The translations under genes and the position numbers were made by a program. Positions 35,088 through 42,352 of a DNA stretch of 64,000 bases are shown here, one piece after another; positions within the stretch are counted from its first letter, which is position 1, and each line of letters begins with the position of its first letter. The DNA comes from Neotabrizicola shimadae (GTDB taxonomy: Bacteria; Pseudomonadota; Alphaproteobacteria; Rhodobacterales; Rhodobacteraceae): positions 558,001 to 622,000 of the forward strand of contig NZ_CP069370.1 in NCBI RefSeq assembly GCF_019623905.1, read 5' to 3'. A model generated the notes under the pieces. That model saw only the letters and a list, made by a program, of their open reading frames with translations. It was not told where the DNA came from and ran no database searches.

Positions 35088-35761
35088 CGGTGAAGATCGG
35101 CGTGCCGTCCAAGGGGCGGCTGATGGAGAAGACCTTCGACTGGTTCGGCGCCCGTGGCCTGACCATGCGGCGGACCGGGAACGACCGGGAATATGCCGGG
35201 ACGGTGGAGGGGATGGAGGGCGTGTCGCTGGTCATGCTCTCGGCCTCCGAGGTGCCGCGGGAGCTGGCGGCGGGGCGCATCCACCTGGGGGTGACGGGCA
35301 CGGACCTGGTTCGCGAGACGTTGGCGGGCTGGGACGAGATCGTGGAGGAGGTGGCGCCCCTGGGGTTCGGCCATGCCGACCTGGTGATCGCGGTGCCGGC
35401 GGTCTGGATCGACGTGGATACCCTGGATGACCTGGATGCCGCGGCGGCGGCGTTCCGGGCGGCGCATGGGCATCGGCTGAGGATCGCCACCAAGTACCAC
35501 CGGCTGGTGCGGGACTTCCTGCAGGAGAACGGGGTGGCCGACTATGCCCTGGTCGACAGCCTGGGGGCGACCGAGGGGACGGTGGCCAACCTGACCGCCG
35601 AGGCCGTGGCAGACATCACCTCGTCGGGGGAGACGCTGAGGGCCAACCACCTGAAGACCCTGTCCGACGGGCTGGTCCTGCAGTCCCAGGCCTGCCTGTT
35701 CCGGTCCCGCATGGCTCCGCCCGAGGGGGTCCCGGCCCTGCTGGAGAGGCTGGGCCTTTGA
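35084..35761 (+). CDS. hisG: ATP phosphoribosyltransferase, short form
   Basis: 225 aa, the short HisG lacking the C-terminal regulatory domain and requiring HisZ. Condenses ATP with PRPP as the committed step of histidine synthesis. Periplasmic-binding-protein-like fold with KIGVPSKGRLMEKTFDWF at the start, GVTGTDLV, and the PRPP-loop region DSLGATEGTVANLTAEAVAD. Followed 1 nt after the stop by repeat copy 3. Confidence 0.94.
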   Translation: MTVKIGVPSKGRLMEKTFDWFGARGLTMRRTGNDREYAGTVEGMEGVSLVMLSASEVPRELAAGRIHLGVTGTDLVRETLAGWDEIVEEVAPLGFGHADLVIAVPAVWIDVDTLDDLDAAAAAFRAAHGHRLRIATKYHRLVRDFLQENGVADYALVDSLGATEGTVANLTAEAVADITSSGETLRANHLKTLSDGLVLQSQACLFRSRMAPPEGVPALLERLGL

Positions 35762-35762
35762 G

Positions 35763-35841
35763 GCGTCCGAGCTCGGACACCTGGGTGGAGTGAGGGATTC
35801 CAAGGGGTTACGGGCGCGGATTAACTTGGACTTAAGGATTG
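35763..35841 (+). repeat. Dispersed ~80-bp palindrome-plus-tail repeat, copy 3
   Basis: Palindrome GCGTCCGAGCTCGGACAC (one mismatch near its end) starts 1 nt after the hisG stop; 18-nt spacer; then a diverged TCCAAGGGGTTACGGGCGCG and TTAACTTGGACTTAAGGATT. The tail marks the left edge of the low-GC island; copy 4 marks the right edge in opposite orientation. Confidence 0.88.
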
Positions 35842-36287
35842 GGTGGGGGACAAGTCCGCCAGCGCACACCCCGGCCTTGTGCGACTTGGTTGGGGGCAGG
35901 AGTGTCGGGGTGAACCCCGACCCACGGCTTGCTAGGCAGAAACCAAGGATTTTCTGCGAAAATCCTTGCCCACCGGCGCCATCCGACACGGGCCCAGGAG
36001 CGCGTCGTCTTCGTCGTGGTCAAGGTTTAGGTGAGCCTTGAGTTCGGGCAGGGACACGGCAGACATGGCAAGACTAGCTGCATCACGGAACGTGATATTC
36101 CATGTGCCAATGGTAACCGAAATCTATTTATGGCGTGTCCTGCGCGAACTCCCCCGCCGGTCCCTAATCGGGTGAGAAAGTCGAAAGATACCCTCGGCGC
36201 GCTTACCTACTCTACCACTAAGCACTTCCCCAGGAACACATTGTGAGACTAAGCTGGCTCAAGCCGAGATGCTCAGGGGAGTAAGTC
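35842..36287. other. Non-coding left part of the island
   Basis: About 445 nt. It holds a palindrome AAGGATTTTC/GAAAATCCTT with a 3-nt loop (35945-35967) and a smaller ATCACG/CGTGAT pair (36082-36096). Composition changes from GC-rich to lower GC at about 36030. A frame at 36031-36246 is open but has no ribosome site or family features and is not called. The promoter of the two-gene module should be near its right end. Confidence 0.45.
35945..35967. repeat. AT-rich palindrome in the island's left flank
   Basis: AAGGATTTTC and GAAAATCCTT with a TGC loop, a perfect 10-bp stem. Resembles other short interspersed palindromes of this genome; could terminate read-through from hisG. Confidence 0.6.
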
Positions 36288-36455
36288 ATGGACACAGGCA
36301 CGATTCTTGCAGTCGTTGGGATTCTTGTCACCATTCTGGCCGCCTTTTTTTCATTTAAGTTTGTTGTTAAGGGCCGATCACTTCGGCAGAGGGTAGAGAA
36401 AGGCTCAAGCGGAATTCAAGCCGGAAGGGATGTCAAGGTAAATGATCGGAAATAG
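36288..36455 (+). CDS. Small single-pass membrane protein with C-terminal IQAGRDV motif
   Basis: 55 aa, too short for routine gene calling. ATG at 36288 has a strong AGGGGA ribosome site 7 nt upstream. Residues 6-27 (ILAVVGILVTILAAFFSFKFVV) form one transmembrane helix, followed by a basic stretch (KGRSLRQRVEKGS) and the tail SSGIQAGRDVKVNDRK. The tail motif recurs near the N-terminus of the next protein (AIQANRDVHI). The gene overlaps the next start by 14 nt, so the two are translationally coupled. Family not recognised; an effector or membrane anchor for the partner is inferred. Confidence 0.65.
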   Translation: MDTGTILAVVGILVTILAAFFSFKFVVKGRSLRQRVEKGSSGIQAGRDVKVNDRK

Positions 36456-37530
36456 GTCTTCGCAAAGTGCGTCGGAAAGCGCTGTTGCAATCCAAGCCAA
36501 CCGAGACGTCCACATTGAGTTGTCTCAAGGGATGTCTCTACAGCAGATGGAAGAAGTGCTTGATTTTATCGGCAAGAAGCAGATTGCCTTCACGAAGGAG
36601 GCCGAGGCTATCCTGCAATCCAGGCTGGAATCCTTTCGGAACGAATTCCTCAGTCTGATCGTCGAGCGGAGCCCAGACGCATCGAAGGCATTTCGTGACC
36701 CAGATTTTCACATTGCGGCATTTGATGCGCAGCGAAGTTACTCGCGGACTGATTCCGCCGAGCTCCATTCGACGCTGTGCGAGCTTCTGTTAAGTCGCGC
36801 TCAGGAATCGGAAAGGACAAGATTATCGCTGGTCCTTAACCAAGCAATACGCCACACAGAGTTTCTTACGCTGCCAGATTTGGCAAACGTTTCAATCATA
36901 TTCCTTCTGAATCACACTACCGTATCCGGAAATGTCGGCATTCGCGATGTATCTGAATACTTCTCGCGCCACATCTCTCCACTTCTCCCCAAGATCGAAC
37001 TATCTTCCGAATCAATGGATTACCTCGGCTCGCAAGGATTGCTTGCGATTCCCGAAGCAGGCAGATTCGTCAACATCACGCTACTTGCAGAGAGCTTGGT
37101 GAACAGGTATCCGCAGGTCTTTACAACGGGAGTTGCTGAAGGCGAGATGGAGAACTTGAAGGCGTTGGGCGGAGATGCCGTAAATGAATTGCGTTGGGAG
37201 ACGTCTCCATTCAATAGCGCTCATTACTGTCTCTCCCGCCCGCCAAGTGGCTCCACTGCCAGGCAATGGAAAGAGGATAAGGCGCTCGGCCCATTCATGA
37301 CCGAATACATTGCACTCACTGAAGGGCGGAAACCGACTCCGGACGAGATAATTGATGCACTCAGCATACATCTTCCGGATGCCCGCCAGATCGCTTCCAT
37401 TTTCCATGATAATCGGTTAGCCAACTTCAAATTGTCCCCGATTGGAATTGCGCTTGCGCACTCGTTTCTGAATAGAACATCGGGTTTCTCCGCCGGACTG
37501 GATGTTTGGATTAAGCAACGCAGCGGCTAG
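36442..37530 (+). CDS. LPO_1073/Vpar_1526-like protein of unknown function
   Basis: 362 aa. From memory, the layout resembles the uncharacterised LPO_1073/Vpar_1526 family: an N-terminal SAVAIQANRDVHIELSQGMS motif, then a mostly helical region (LRSRLESF-like helices, FRDPDFHIAAFDAQRSYSRT, ERTRLSLVLNQAIRHTEFL) and a C-terminal helical domain ending IALAHSFLNRTSGF. No membrane segment and no recognised catalytic motif. Codon use is AT-richer than the flanking hisG and reductase genes, a sign of horizontal acquisition. The start at 36442 lies within the small membrane-protein gene, implying coupled production. Role unknown; sensor or adaptor in a membrane-linked module is inferred. Confidence 0.65.
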   Translation: MIGNRSSQSASESAVAIQANRDVHIELSQGMSLQQMEEVLDFIGKKQIAFTKEAEAILQSRLESFRNEFLSLIVERSPDASKAFRDPDFHIAAFDAQRSYSRTDSAELHSTLCELLLSRAQESERTRLSLVLNQAIRHTEFLTLPDLANVSIIFLLNHTTVSGNVGIRDVSEYFSRHISPLLPKIELSSESMDYLGSQGLLAIPEAGRFVNITLLAESLVNRYPQVFTTGVAEGEMENLKALGGDAVNELRWETSPFNSAHYCLSRPPSGSTARQWKEDKALGPFMTEYIALTEGRKPTPDEIIDALSIHLPDARQIASIFHDNRLANFKLSPIGIALAHSFLNRTSGFSAGLDVWIKQRSG

Positions 37531-37588
37531 AGAAGACTTCTTCAAAGCGATTGATGCGAATCGAGTTTCGAGGGGCTAAGACGTATTC

Positions 37589-38011
37589 CTAAGTCGGCGC
37601 CGTTAGCGCGTCCTCGGCATCCATCCCCTTAACCCGGATGCGCTGATAGATCGTGCTGCGCGATATACCCGCAATCCGTGCCGACTCGGAAAGCGGCATC
37701 GTCTCACCGCACGCGGTCACCATCGTCGGTGCGCGGCTAGGCCCATGCTTGGCTGCCTTCCAAGCGGATCGTGCATCGGCCTGGGCGATCCGCCTCCTCA
37801 GCCGATCCCGCGCCGCTTCCGGGTCAAGGCCAGCGAATGCGCAGACAATGTTGAAATCACGGTTCGGGCGCAGGAAGTCATCGCGGGCGCGCATGATCTC
37901 ACTGCATTCGCGCTTCGCCTCGGCATCAAGCGGCGTGGCAGGCGCGCGTTTGAGCGCATCGGTGATCACCGCGTATAGCACCTCCTGCCACGGGGCGCGC
38001 TTACCGCTCAT
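37589..38011 (-). CDS. Phage-like helix-turn-helix protein
   Basis: 140 aa from the ATG at 38011; a longer frame reaches into repeat copy 4 and is less likely. The C-terminus (MPLSESARIAGISRSTIYQRIRVKGMDAEDALTA) is a helix-turn-helix of the type found at the end of phage and mobile-element proteins, often following 'xxxA...GISxxTIYxRI...G..xEDAL'. The N-terminal half (WQEVLYAVITDALKRAP, RDFNIVCAFAGLDPEAARDRL) resembles short proteins from rhodobacterial prophages, from memory. It converges on the island's two-gene module, 58 nt apart. It may be a remnant of the element that brought the island. Confidence 0.55.
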   Translation of the reverse strand: MSGKRAPWQEVLYAVITDALKRAPATPLDAEAKRECSEIMRARDDFLRPNRDFNIVCAFAGLDPEAARDRLRRRIAQADARSAWKAAKHGPSRAPTMVTACGETMPLSESARIAGISRSTIYQRIRVKGMDAEDALTAPT

Positions 38012-38151
38012 GAGCGCGCTCTTGGCGCAGCTTGCCGTGCAGGCGAGCGGGAAGTCCCGGCGAAATGCGCCGATGGGTCGTGGGGCAGGGCCCACAGGGC
38101 CGGGGCTGTCCTTGCGAGACCCGTCTGGCCGCCCGAGGGGCATCCCCCGGA

Positions 38152-38229
38152 CAATCCTTAAGCGCAAGTTAAATCGCGCCCGCAAGTCATTGATATTGCT
38201 GCGTTCGAAAAGCGTCCGAGATCGGAGGC
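38152..38229 (-). repeat. Dispersed ~80-bp palindrome-plus-tail repeat, copy 4
   Basis: Reverse orientation. The palindrome, with two changes (GCCTCCGATCTCGGACGC), starts 1 nt after the stop of the aldo/keto reductase; spacer of 17 nt with a TTTT run; then ATCAATGACTTGCGGGCGCG and TTAACTTGCGCTTAAGGATT. Forms an inverted pair with copy 3 around 35842-38151. Confidence 0.88.
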
Positions 38230-38230
38230 C

Positions 38231-39223
38231 TCACCAGAGCCCGTGGACATGGGGCCGGACCAGCCGGTCATAGACATCCTGCGCGGCGGCCATGGTCTGG
38301 GGGCTGAGGGGGGCCAGCGCCTCCGCCGCCAGGTTGCCCGCCACCTGGGCGGCCGACTTGGCCCCCGGAATGGCCACGGTGACGGCCTCCTCCATCAGGA
38401 TCCAGCGCAGGGCAAAGGCTGCCATGGTCGCCCCCTCAGGCAGCAGCGGCCGGAGCGCCTCCACCGCTTCCAGCGCCACGTCGAAGGGCACGCCCGAGAA
38501 GGTCTCGCCCTTGTCGAAGGCCTCGCCATTCCGGTTGAAGCTCCGGTGGTCGTCGGGCGAGAAGGTCGAGGCCGCCGTCATCTTGCCGGTCAGAAGCCCC
38601 GAGGCCAGCGGCACCCGCGCGATCACCGCCACCCCCCTGGCCTTGGCCGCCGGCAGGAACACCTCCAGGGGCTTCAGCCGGAACAGGTTGAAGATGATCT
38701 GGACCGAGACCACCCCCGGATGGTGCAGCGCCTGGCTGGCCTCGTCCACCGTCTCGACCGAGACGCCATAATCCGCGATCCACCCCCGCGCCTTCAGCTC
38801 GTCCAGCGCATCGAAGGCCCGGCTGGAGAAATAGACCGCCGTCGGCGGGCAGTGCAGCTGCACCAGGTCCAGCCGGTCCATCCCGAGGTTCTGCCGCGAC
38901 CGGTCCACGAAGGCCGAGAGATTGTCCAGATCATAGCCCTCGGCCACATGAGGCGAGAGCCGCCGCCCCGCCTTGGTCGCCACGAAGGGCCGCGCGCCTC
39001 CCCGCTCTGCCAGCACCGCCCGGATGATCCGTTCGCTGCGCCCGTCGCCATAGACATCGGCCGTGTCGATGAAGCTCACCCCGGCATCGAGCGCCGCATG
39101 AAGCGCCGCGCGGGCATCGGCCTCGCTGACCTCTCCCCAGGTCCCGCCGATGGCCCAGGCGCCAAAGCCGAGGCGGCTGACATTCCGGCCGGTCCGGCCG
39201 AAGGGATTGGTGGAAAGGGTCAT
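38231..39223 (-). CDS. Aldo/keto reductase
   Basis: 330 aa. NADPH-dependent TIM-barrel oxidoreductase. N-terminal [19 protein letters not shown], the catalytic Asp and Tyr in [14 protein letters not shown], the lysine in FVATKAGR and the histidine in LVQLHCPP, then the NADP-binding [13 protein letters not shown]. The start at 39223 is supported by an AGGAGG site 6 nt upstream. Substrate unknown. Divergent from ccmA with about 150 nt between them; repeat copy 4 follows its stop. Confidence 0.9.
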   Translation of the reverse strand: MTLSTNPFGRTGRNVSRLGFGAWAIGGTWGEVSEADARAALHAALDAGVSFIDTADVYGDGRSERIIRAVLAERGGARPFVATKAGRRLSPHVAEGYDLDNLSAFVDRSRQNLGMDRLDLVQLHCPPTAVYFSSRAFDALDELKARGWIADYGVSVETVDEASQALHHPGVVSVQIIFNLFRLKPLEVFLPAAKARGVAVIARVPLASGLLTGKMTAASTFSPDDHRSFNRNGEAFDKGETFSGVPFDVALEAVEALRPLLPEGATMAAFALRWILMEEAVTVAIPGAKSAAQVAGNLAAEALAPLSPQTMAAAQDVYDRLVRPHVHGLW

Positions 39224-39371
39224 CGCATCCTCCTGCAACCCGCGGGGCTGCGCGGTGCTGCCAGCCCGGTGGCCTATGTGGGCCATGTTGCCGCCCGTGG
39301 GAAGGGCCTGCGTCCCCGGCGACCTGCCGCAGCCCCTTTCCGGGGCGGGTCCCATCCGCTACGGGGGAGGG

Positions 39372-39995
39372 ATGGAATTGCGGGTTCAGGATCTGGCGGT
39401 CGCACGCGGCGGAGTGCCTGTGCTGGAGCGGGTGAGCTTCACCCTCTCGGCCGGCGAGGCTGTCATCCTGCGCGGCCCGAACGGCATCGGCAAGACCACC
39501 CTCCTGCGCACCCTTGCCGGGCTGCAACCGGCGCTGGACGGCACTGTTTCGGTCCCGCCCGAAAGCCTGGCCTATGGCGCCCATGCCGACGGGCTGAAGG
39601 CCGTGCTGACGGTCGAGGAGAACCTGCGCTTCTGGTCGGCGGTTCATGGCACCGATGCGGTTGACGAGGCGCTGGCGGCCATGGACCTTCTGGCGCTGCG
39701 CAGCCGCAGGGCGGCCAACCTTTCGGCCGGCCAGAAGCGGCGGCTCGGCCTTGCCCGGCTTCTGGTGACGGGCCGGCCCATCTGGCTCCTGGACGAACCC
39801 ACGGTCAGCCTCGACGGGGCCTCGGTCGCGCTGTTCGGGCAGGTGGTGCGGCGGCATCTGGCCACCGGCGGTGCGGCGCTGATGGCCACCCACATCGACC
39901 TTGGCCTGGCCGAGGCACGGGTTCTGGACCTTTCCCCGTTCCGGGCGCGCCCGGTGACCCGGATGCCCGGCGGTTTTGACGAGGCCTTCGCATGA
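39372..39995 (+). CDS. ccmA: Heme exporter ATP-binding protein CcmA
   Basis: 207 aa. ATPase of the CcmABCD complex that frees holo-CcmE during cytochrome c maturation. Walker [10 protein letters not shown] (35-43), signature [14 protein letters not shown] and Walker [12 protein letters not shown] are visible. GGGAGG sits immediately upstream of the ATG. The start of ccmB overlaps its stop by 4 nt. Confidence 0.94.
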   Translation: MELRVQDLAVARGGVPVLERVSFTLSAGEAVILRGPNGIGKTTLLRTLAGLQPALDGTVSVPPESLAYGAHADGLKAVLTVEENLRFWSAVHGTDAVDEALAAMDLLALRSRRAANLSAGQKRRLGLARLLVTGRPIWLLDEPTVSLDGASVALFGQVVRRHLATGGAALMATHIDLGLAEARVLDLSPFRARPVTRMPGGFDEAFA

Positions 39996-40648
39996 TTGCC
40001 GTCCTGACCCGCGACCTTCGCCTGGCGATCCGCGCTGGCGGCGGCTTCGGGCTTGGCCTCGCCTTCTTTCTGCTGGTCGCCGTGCTGGTGCCCCTGGGCG
40101 TGGGACCCGAGCCTGCAACCCTTGCGAGGATTGCGCCGGGCATCCTCTGGGTCGGGGCGCTTCTGGCTTGCCTGCTGACGCTGGACCGGATCTTCGCGCT
40201 GGATTTCGAGGACGGCTCGCTGGACCTGCTGGCCACCGCGCCCATCCCGATGGAGGGGACGGTCGCGATGAAGGCGCTCGCCCACTGGCTGGTGACGGGG
40301 CTGCCGCTGACGCTGGTCTCCCCGGTGCTGGCGCTTCTGATGAACCTGCCCGCGCAAGGCTATCCCTGGCTTCTGGCCTCGCTTCTTCTGGGCACCCCCG
40401 CGCTCAGCATGATCGGGACCTTCGGGGCGGCCCTGACAGTGGGGGTGAAGCGCGGGGGGCTGCTGCTGTCGCTGATCGTCCTGCCGCTGTACGTTCCGAC
40501 GCTGATCTTCGGCGCCGAGGCGGTGAAGCGCGGCGCGCAGGGGATGGAGGCGGCGGTGCCGCTTTTGCTGATGGCGGGGATCACGTTCGGCGCCGGCGCA
40601 CTCTTGCCCTTCGCGGCGGCTGCGGCAATCCGCGTCAACCTTCGTTGA
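39992..40648 (+). CDS. ccmB: Heme exporter membrane protein CcmB
   Basis: 218 aa, six membrane helices; membrane subunit of the CcmABCD complex. The N-terminal [23 protein letters not shown] and the segment [17 protein letters not shown] are characteristic of CcmB. ATGA overlap with ccmA; 53 nt to ccmC. Confidence 0.94.
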   Translation: MIAVLTRDLRLAIRAGGGFGLGLAFFLLVAVLVPLGVGPEPATLARIAPGILWVGALLACLLTLDRIFALDFEDGSLDLLATAPIPMEGTVAMKALAHWLVTGLPLTLVSPVLALLMNLPAQGYPWLLASLLLGTPALSMIGTFGAALTVGVKRGGLLLSLIVLPLYVPTLIFGAEAVKRGAQGMEAAVPLLLMAGITFGAGALLPFAAAAAIRVNLR

Positions 40649-40701
40649 AAAGCCCGTGTTAGGGAATTGAGGTTCCCGCCGTGAAACGCTAGGCGCAGGA
40701 T

Positions 40702-41430
40702 ATGTCGATCTGGGAATACGCCAACCCGAAGAAGTTCATGCAGACCTCGGCCTGGGCCTTGCCCTGGGTTTCGGGCGCGGCGGCGGTTTGCCTTGTGACC
40801 GGGCTGATCTGGGGCTTCTTCTTCACGCCGGATGATTACCGCCAGGGCTCGACGGTGAAGATCATCTATCTGCACGTGCCGGCGGCCATGATGGCGATCA
40901 ATGCCTGGGTTATGATGCTGGTGACGAGCCTGATCTGGATCGTGCGGCGCCACCATGTCAGCGCGCTGGCGGCCAAGGCGGCGGCGCCGGTGGGGCTGAC
41001 ATTCACGCTGATCGCCCTGGTGACAGGGGCGCTTTGGGGCCAGCCGATGTGGGGCACCTGGTGGGCCTGGGATCCGCGGCTGACCTCGTTCCTGATCCTG
41101 GGGCTGTTCTACCTAGGCTATATCGCGCTTTGGGCCGCGGTCGACAATCCGGACACGGCGGCAGACCTGACCGGGGTGCTTTGCATCGTGGGCTCGGTCT
41201 TTGCGCTGCTCAGCCGTTATGCGGTGAACTTCTGGAACCAGGGGCTGCACCAGGGGGCGTCGCTGTCGATGGATGCCGAGGAGAATGTGGCGGACGTGTT
41301 CTGGGTGCCGCTGGTGGTCTGCATCGTCGGGTTCATCCTGTTGTTCGTCGCGCTTGTGCTGGCCCGGACGCGGACCGAGATCCGGGCGCGGCGATTGGCG
41401 GCGCTGGTGGCGCGGGAGCGGATGGCATGA
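40702..41430 (+). CDS. ccmC: Heme handling protein CcmC
   Basis: 242 aa, six membrane helices. Delivers heme to CcmE at the periplasmic face. The tryptophan-rich WWD signature is at residues 117-127 (WGTWWAWDPRL), flanked by heme-ligand histidines in YLHVPAAMM (H58) and NQGLHQGAS. The stop overlaps the ccmD start (ATGA). Confidence 0.95.
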   Translation: MSIWEYANPKKFMQTSAWALPWVSGAAAVCLVTGLIWGFFFTPDDYRQGSTVKIIYLHVPAAMMAINAWVMMLVTSLIWIVRRHHVSALAAKAAAPVGLTFTLIALVTGALWGQPMWGTWWAWDPRLTSFLILGLFYLGYIALWAAVDNPDTAADLTGVLCIVGSVFALLSRYAVNFWNQGLHQGASLSMDAEENVADVFWVPLVVCIVGFILLFVALVLARTRTEIRARRLAALVARERMA

Positions 41431-41594
41431 TGCCGGAGCTGGGCAAATATGCGGTGGCGGTGCTGGGGTCCTATGGGGCCGGGCTGGGGCTGTTGCTGGC
41501 GATCGTGGGCCTGACGGTCTGGCAGGGCGCCCGGATGCGGCGGGCGCTGGCCGAGGTGGAGGCGCGGGCCGGGCAGGGGGGACAGGATGGCTAG
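41427..41594 (+). CDS. ccmD: Heme exporter subunit CcmD
   Basis: 55 aa, small single-pass protein stabilising the CcmABC-CcmE release complex. One transmembrane helix (YAVAVLGSYGAGLGLLLAIVGL) followed by a basic, helical cytoplasmic tail. Two tandem ATGs; the first overlaps the ccmC stop. Overlaps the next gene start by 8 nt. Confidence 0.9.
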   Translation: MMPELGKYAVAVLGSYGAGLGLLLAIVGLTVWQGARMRRALAEVEARAGQGGQDG

Positions 41595-42138
41595 CCGCTG
41601 GCTGATGGCGATCCCGCCCCTGCTGTTTGCCGGGCTGGCTGGGCTGTTCTGGGCGGGCATGGAGCGGGACGATCCGTCCGCGCTGCCCTCGGTGCTGGCC
41701 GACGAGAGGGCCGAGGCGCCGGCGGTTCCGTCGGAGGGGTTGCCGGGGATCGCGGTGCCCACGGCGGCGGACCTGAAGTCGGGGGCCGTCACGCTGGTGA
41801 ATTTCTGGGCCACCTGGTGCCCGCCTTGCCGGGCGGAGCATCCGACCCTGAAGGCGCTGGCGGCGGAGGGGGTGCCGATCATCGGGGTCAATATCCTGGA
41901 CGACGATGCCAAGGCCTCGGCCTATCTGGCCGAGGAGGGCAATCCGTTCAAGGCGGTGGGGGTGGACCCGAAAGGGCGCTTCCGGATCGACTGGGGGGTC
42001 ACGGCGCCGCCCGAGACCTTCATCCTGGATGGTGAGGGGCGGGTCCTGTACCGCTTTGCCGGGCCGCTGGTGGGGGCGGACTTCGAGAACCGGTTCCTGC
42101 CGGAGCTGAGGAAAGCCCAGGTCGCGGCCGGGCCTTAG
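41587..42138 (+). CDS. ccmG: Periplasmic thiol:disulfide oxidoreductase CcmG/DsbE
   Basis: 183 aa. Thioredoxin-fold protein anchored by an N-terminal helix; keeps apocytochrome c cysteines reduced for heme attachment. Active site TWCPPC with C78 and C81, then GVNILDDDAKA and a cis-proline in TAPPETFILDG, all typical of DsbE. The ccmE, ccmF and ccmH genes are not in the window. The stop is followed at once by repeat copy 5. Confidence 0.94.
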   Translation: MASRWLMAIPPLLFAGLAGLFWAGMERDDPSALPSVLADERAEAPAVPSEGLPGIAVPTAADLKSGAVTLVNFWATWCPPCRAEHPTLKALAAEGVPIIGVNILDDDAKASAYLAEEGNPFKAVGVDPKGRFRIDWGVTAPPETFILDGEGRVLYRFAGPLVGADFENRFLPELRKAQVAAGP

Positions 42139-42217
42139 CCGTCCGAGCTCGGACGCTTTGTCCGACCCTTATAAATCAATGGCTTGCGCGCGCGTCTTAA
42201 CTTGGACTTAAGGACTG
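42139..42217 (+). repeat. Dispersed ~80-bp palindrome-plus-tail repeat, copy 5
   Basis: Palindrome CCGTCCGAGCTCGGACGC starts at the base after the ccmG stop, followed by TTTG, an 18-nt spacer in total, then ATCAATGGCTTGCGCGCGCG and TTAACTTGGACTTAAGGACT. A hairpin followed by T residues could serve as terminator of the ccm operon. Confidence 0.9.
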
Positions 42218-42295
42218 CCCGCGTCTGCGGGATTTGCGCGCCGGGTCCAAGACCTTTGCCCACGCTGGCAAGACCTCACTTGGCACCTTCTGCGG

Positions 42296-42341
42296 TTGAC
42301 GGATTGGATCGTTCCAGTTACGGATTTGGAACGGTCCAATC
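42296..42341 (+). promoter_or_regulatory. Promoter with tandem LacI-type operators upstream of the Gfo/Idh operon
   Basis: TTGACG (42296-42301) and TACGGA (42319-42324) are spaced by 17 nt and could be -35 and -10 boxes. Two 14-bp near-palindromes with the central CG of LacI-family operators, TTGGATCGTTCCAG and TTGGAACGGTCCAA, sit 22 bp apart centre to centre; the first fills the spacer and the second covers the expected transcription start. Outer arms GATTGGATCGTTCC and GGAACGGTCCAATC (42302-42341) also pair with one mismatch. Confidence 0.65.
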
Positions 42342-42352
42342 TGGGTGAGTCG

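Noticed and set aside
36150-36245. Reverse strand reads like a tRNA D-arm (GCTTAGTGGTAGAG) with further short stems.
   Set aside because: No acceptor stem, anticodon arm or TTCRA T-loop could be assembled in the right spacing; at most a decayed fragment.
36031-36246. Open frame of 71 codons on the plus strand in the island's left flank.
   Set aside because: No ribosome site, no domain features, and it crosses a composition boundary; judged non-coding.
3545-42215. Repeat tails translate in one frame to similar peptides (LRARxNLDLRI) in several copies.
   Set aside because: The frame is shifted by length differences in copies 1 and 5 and has no consistent start; conservation is at the nucleotide level.
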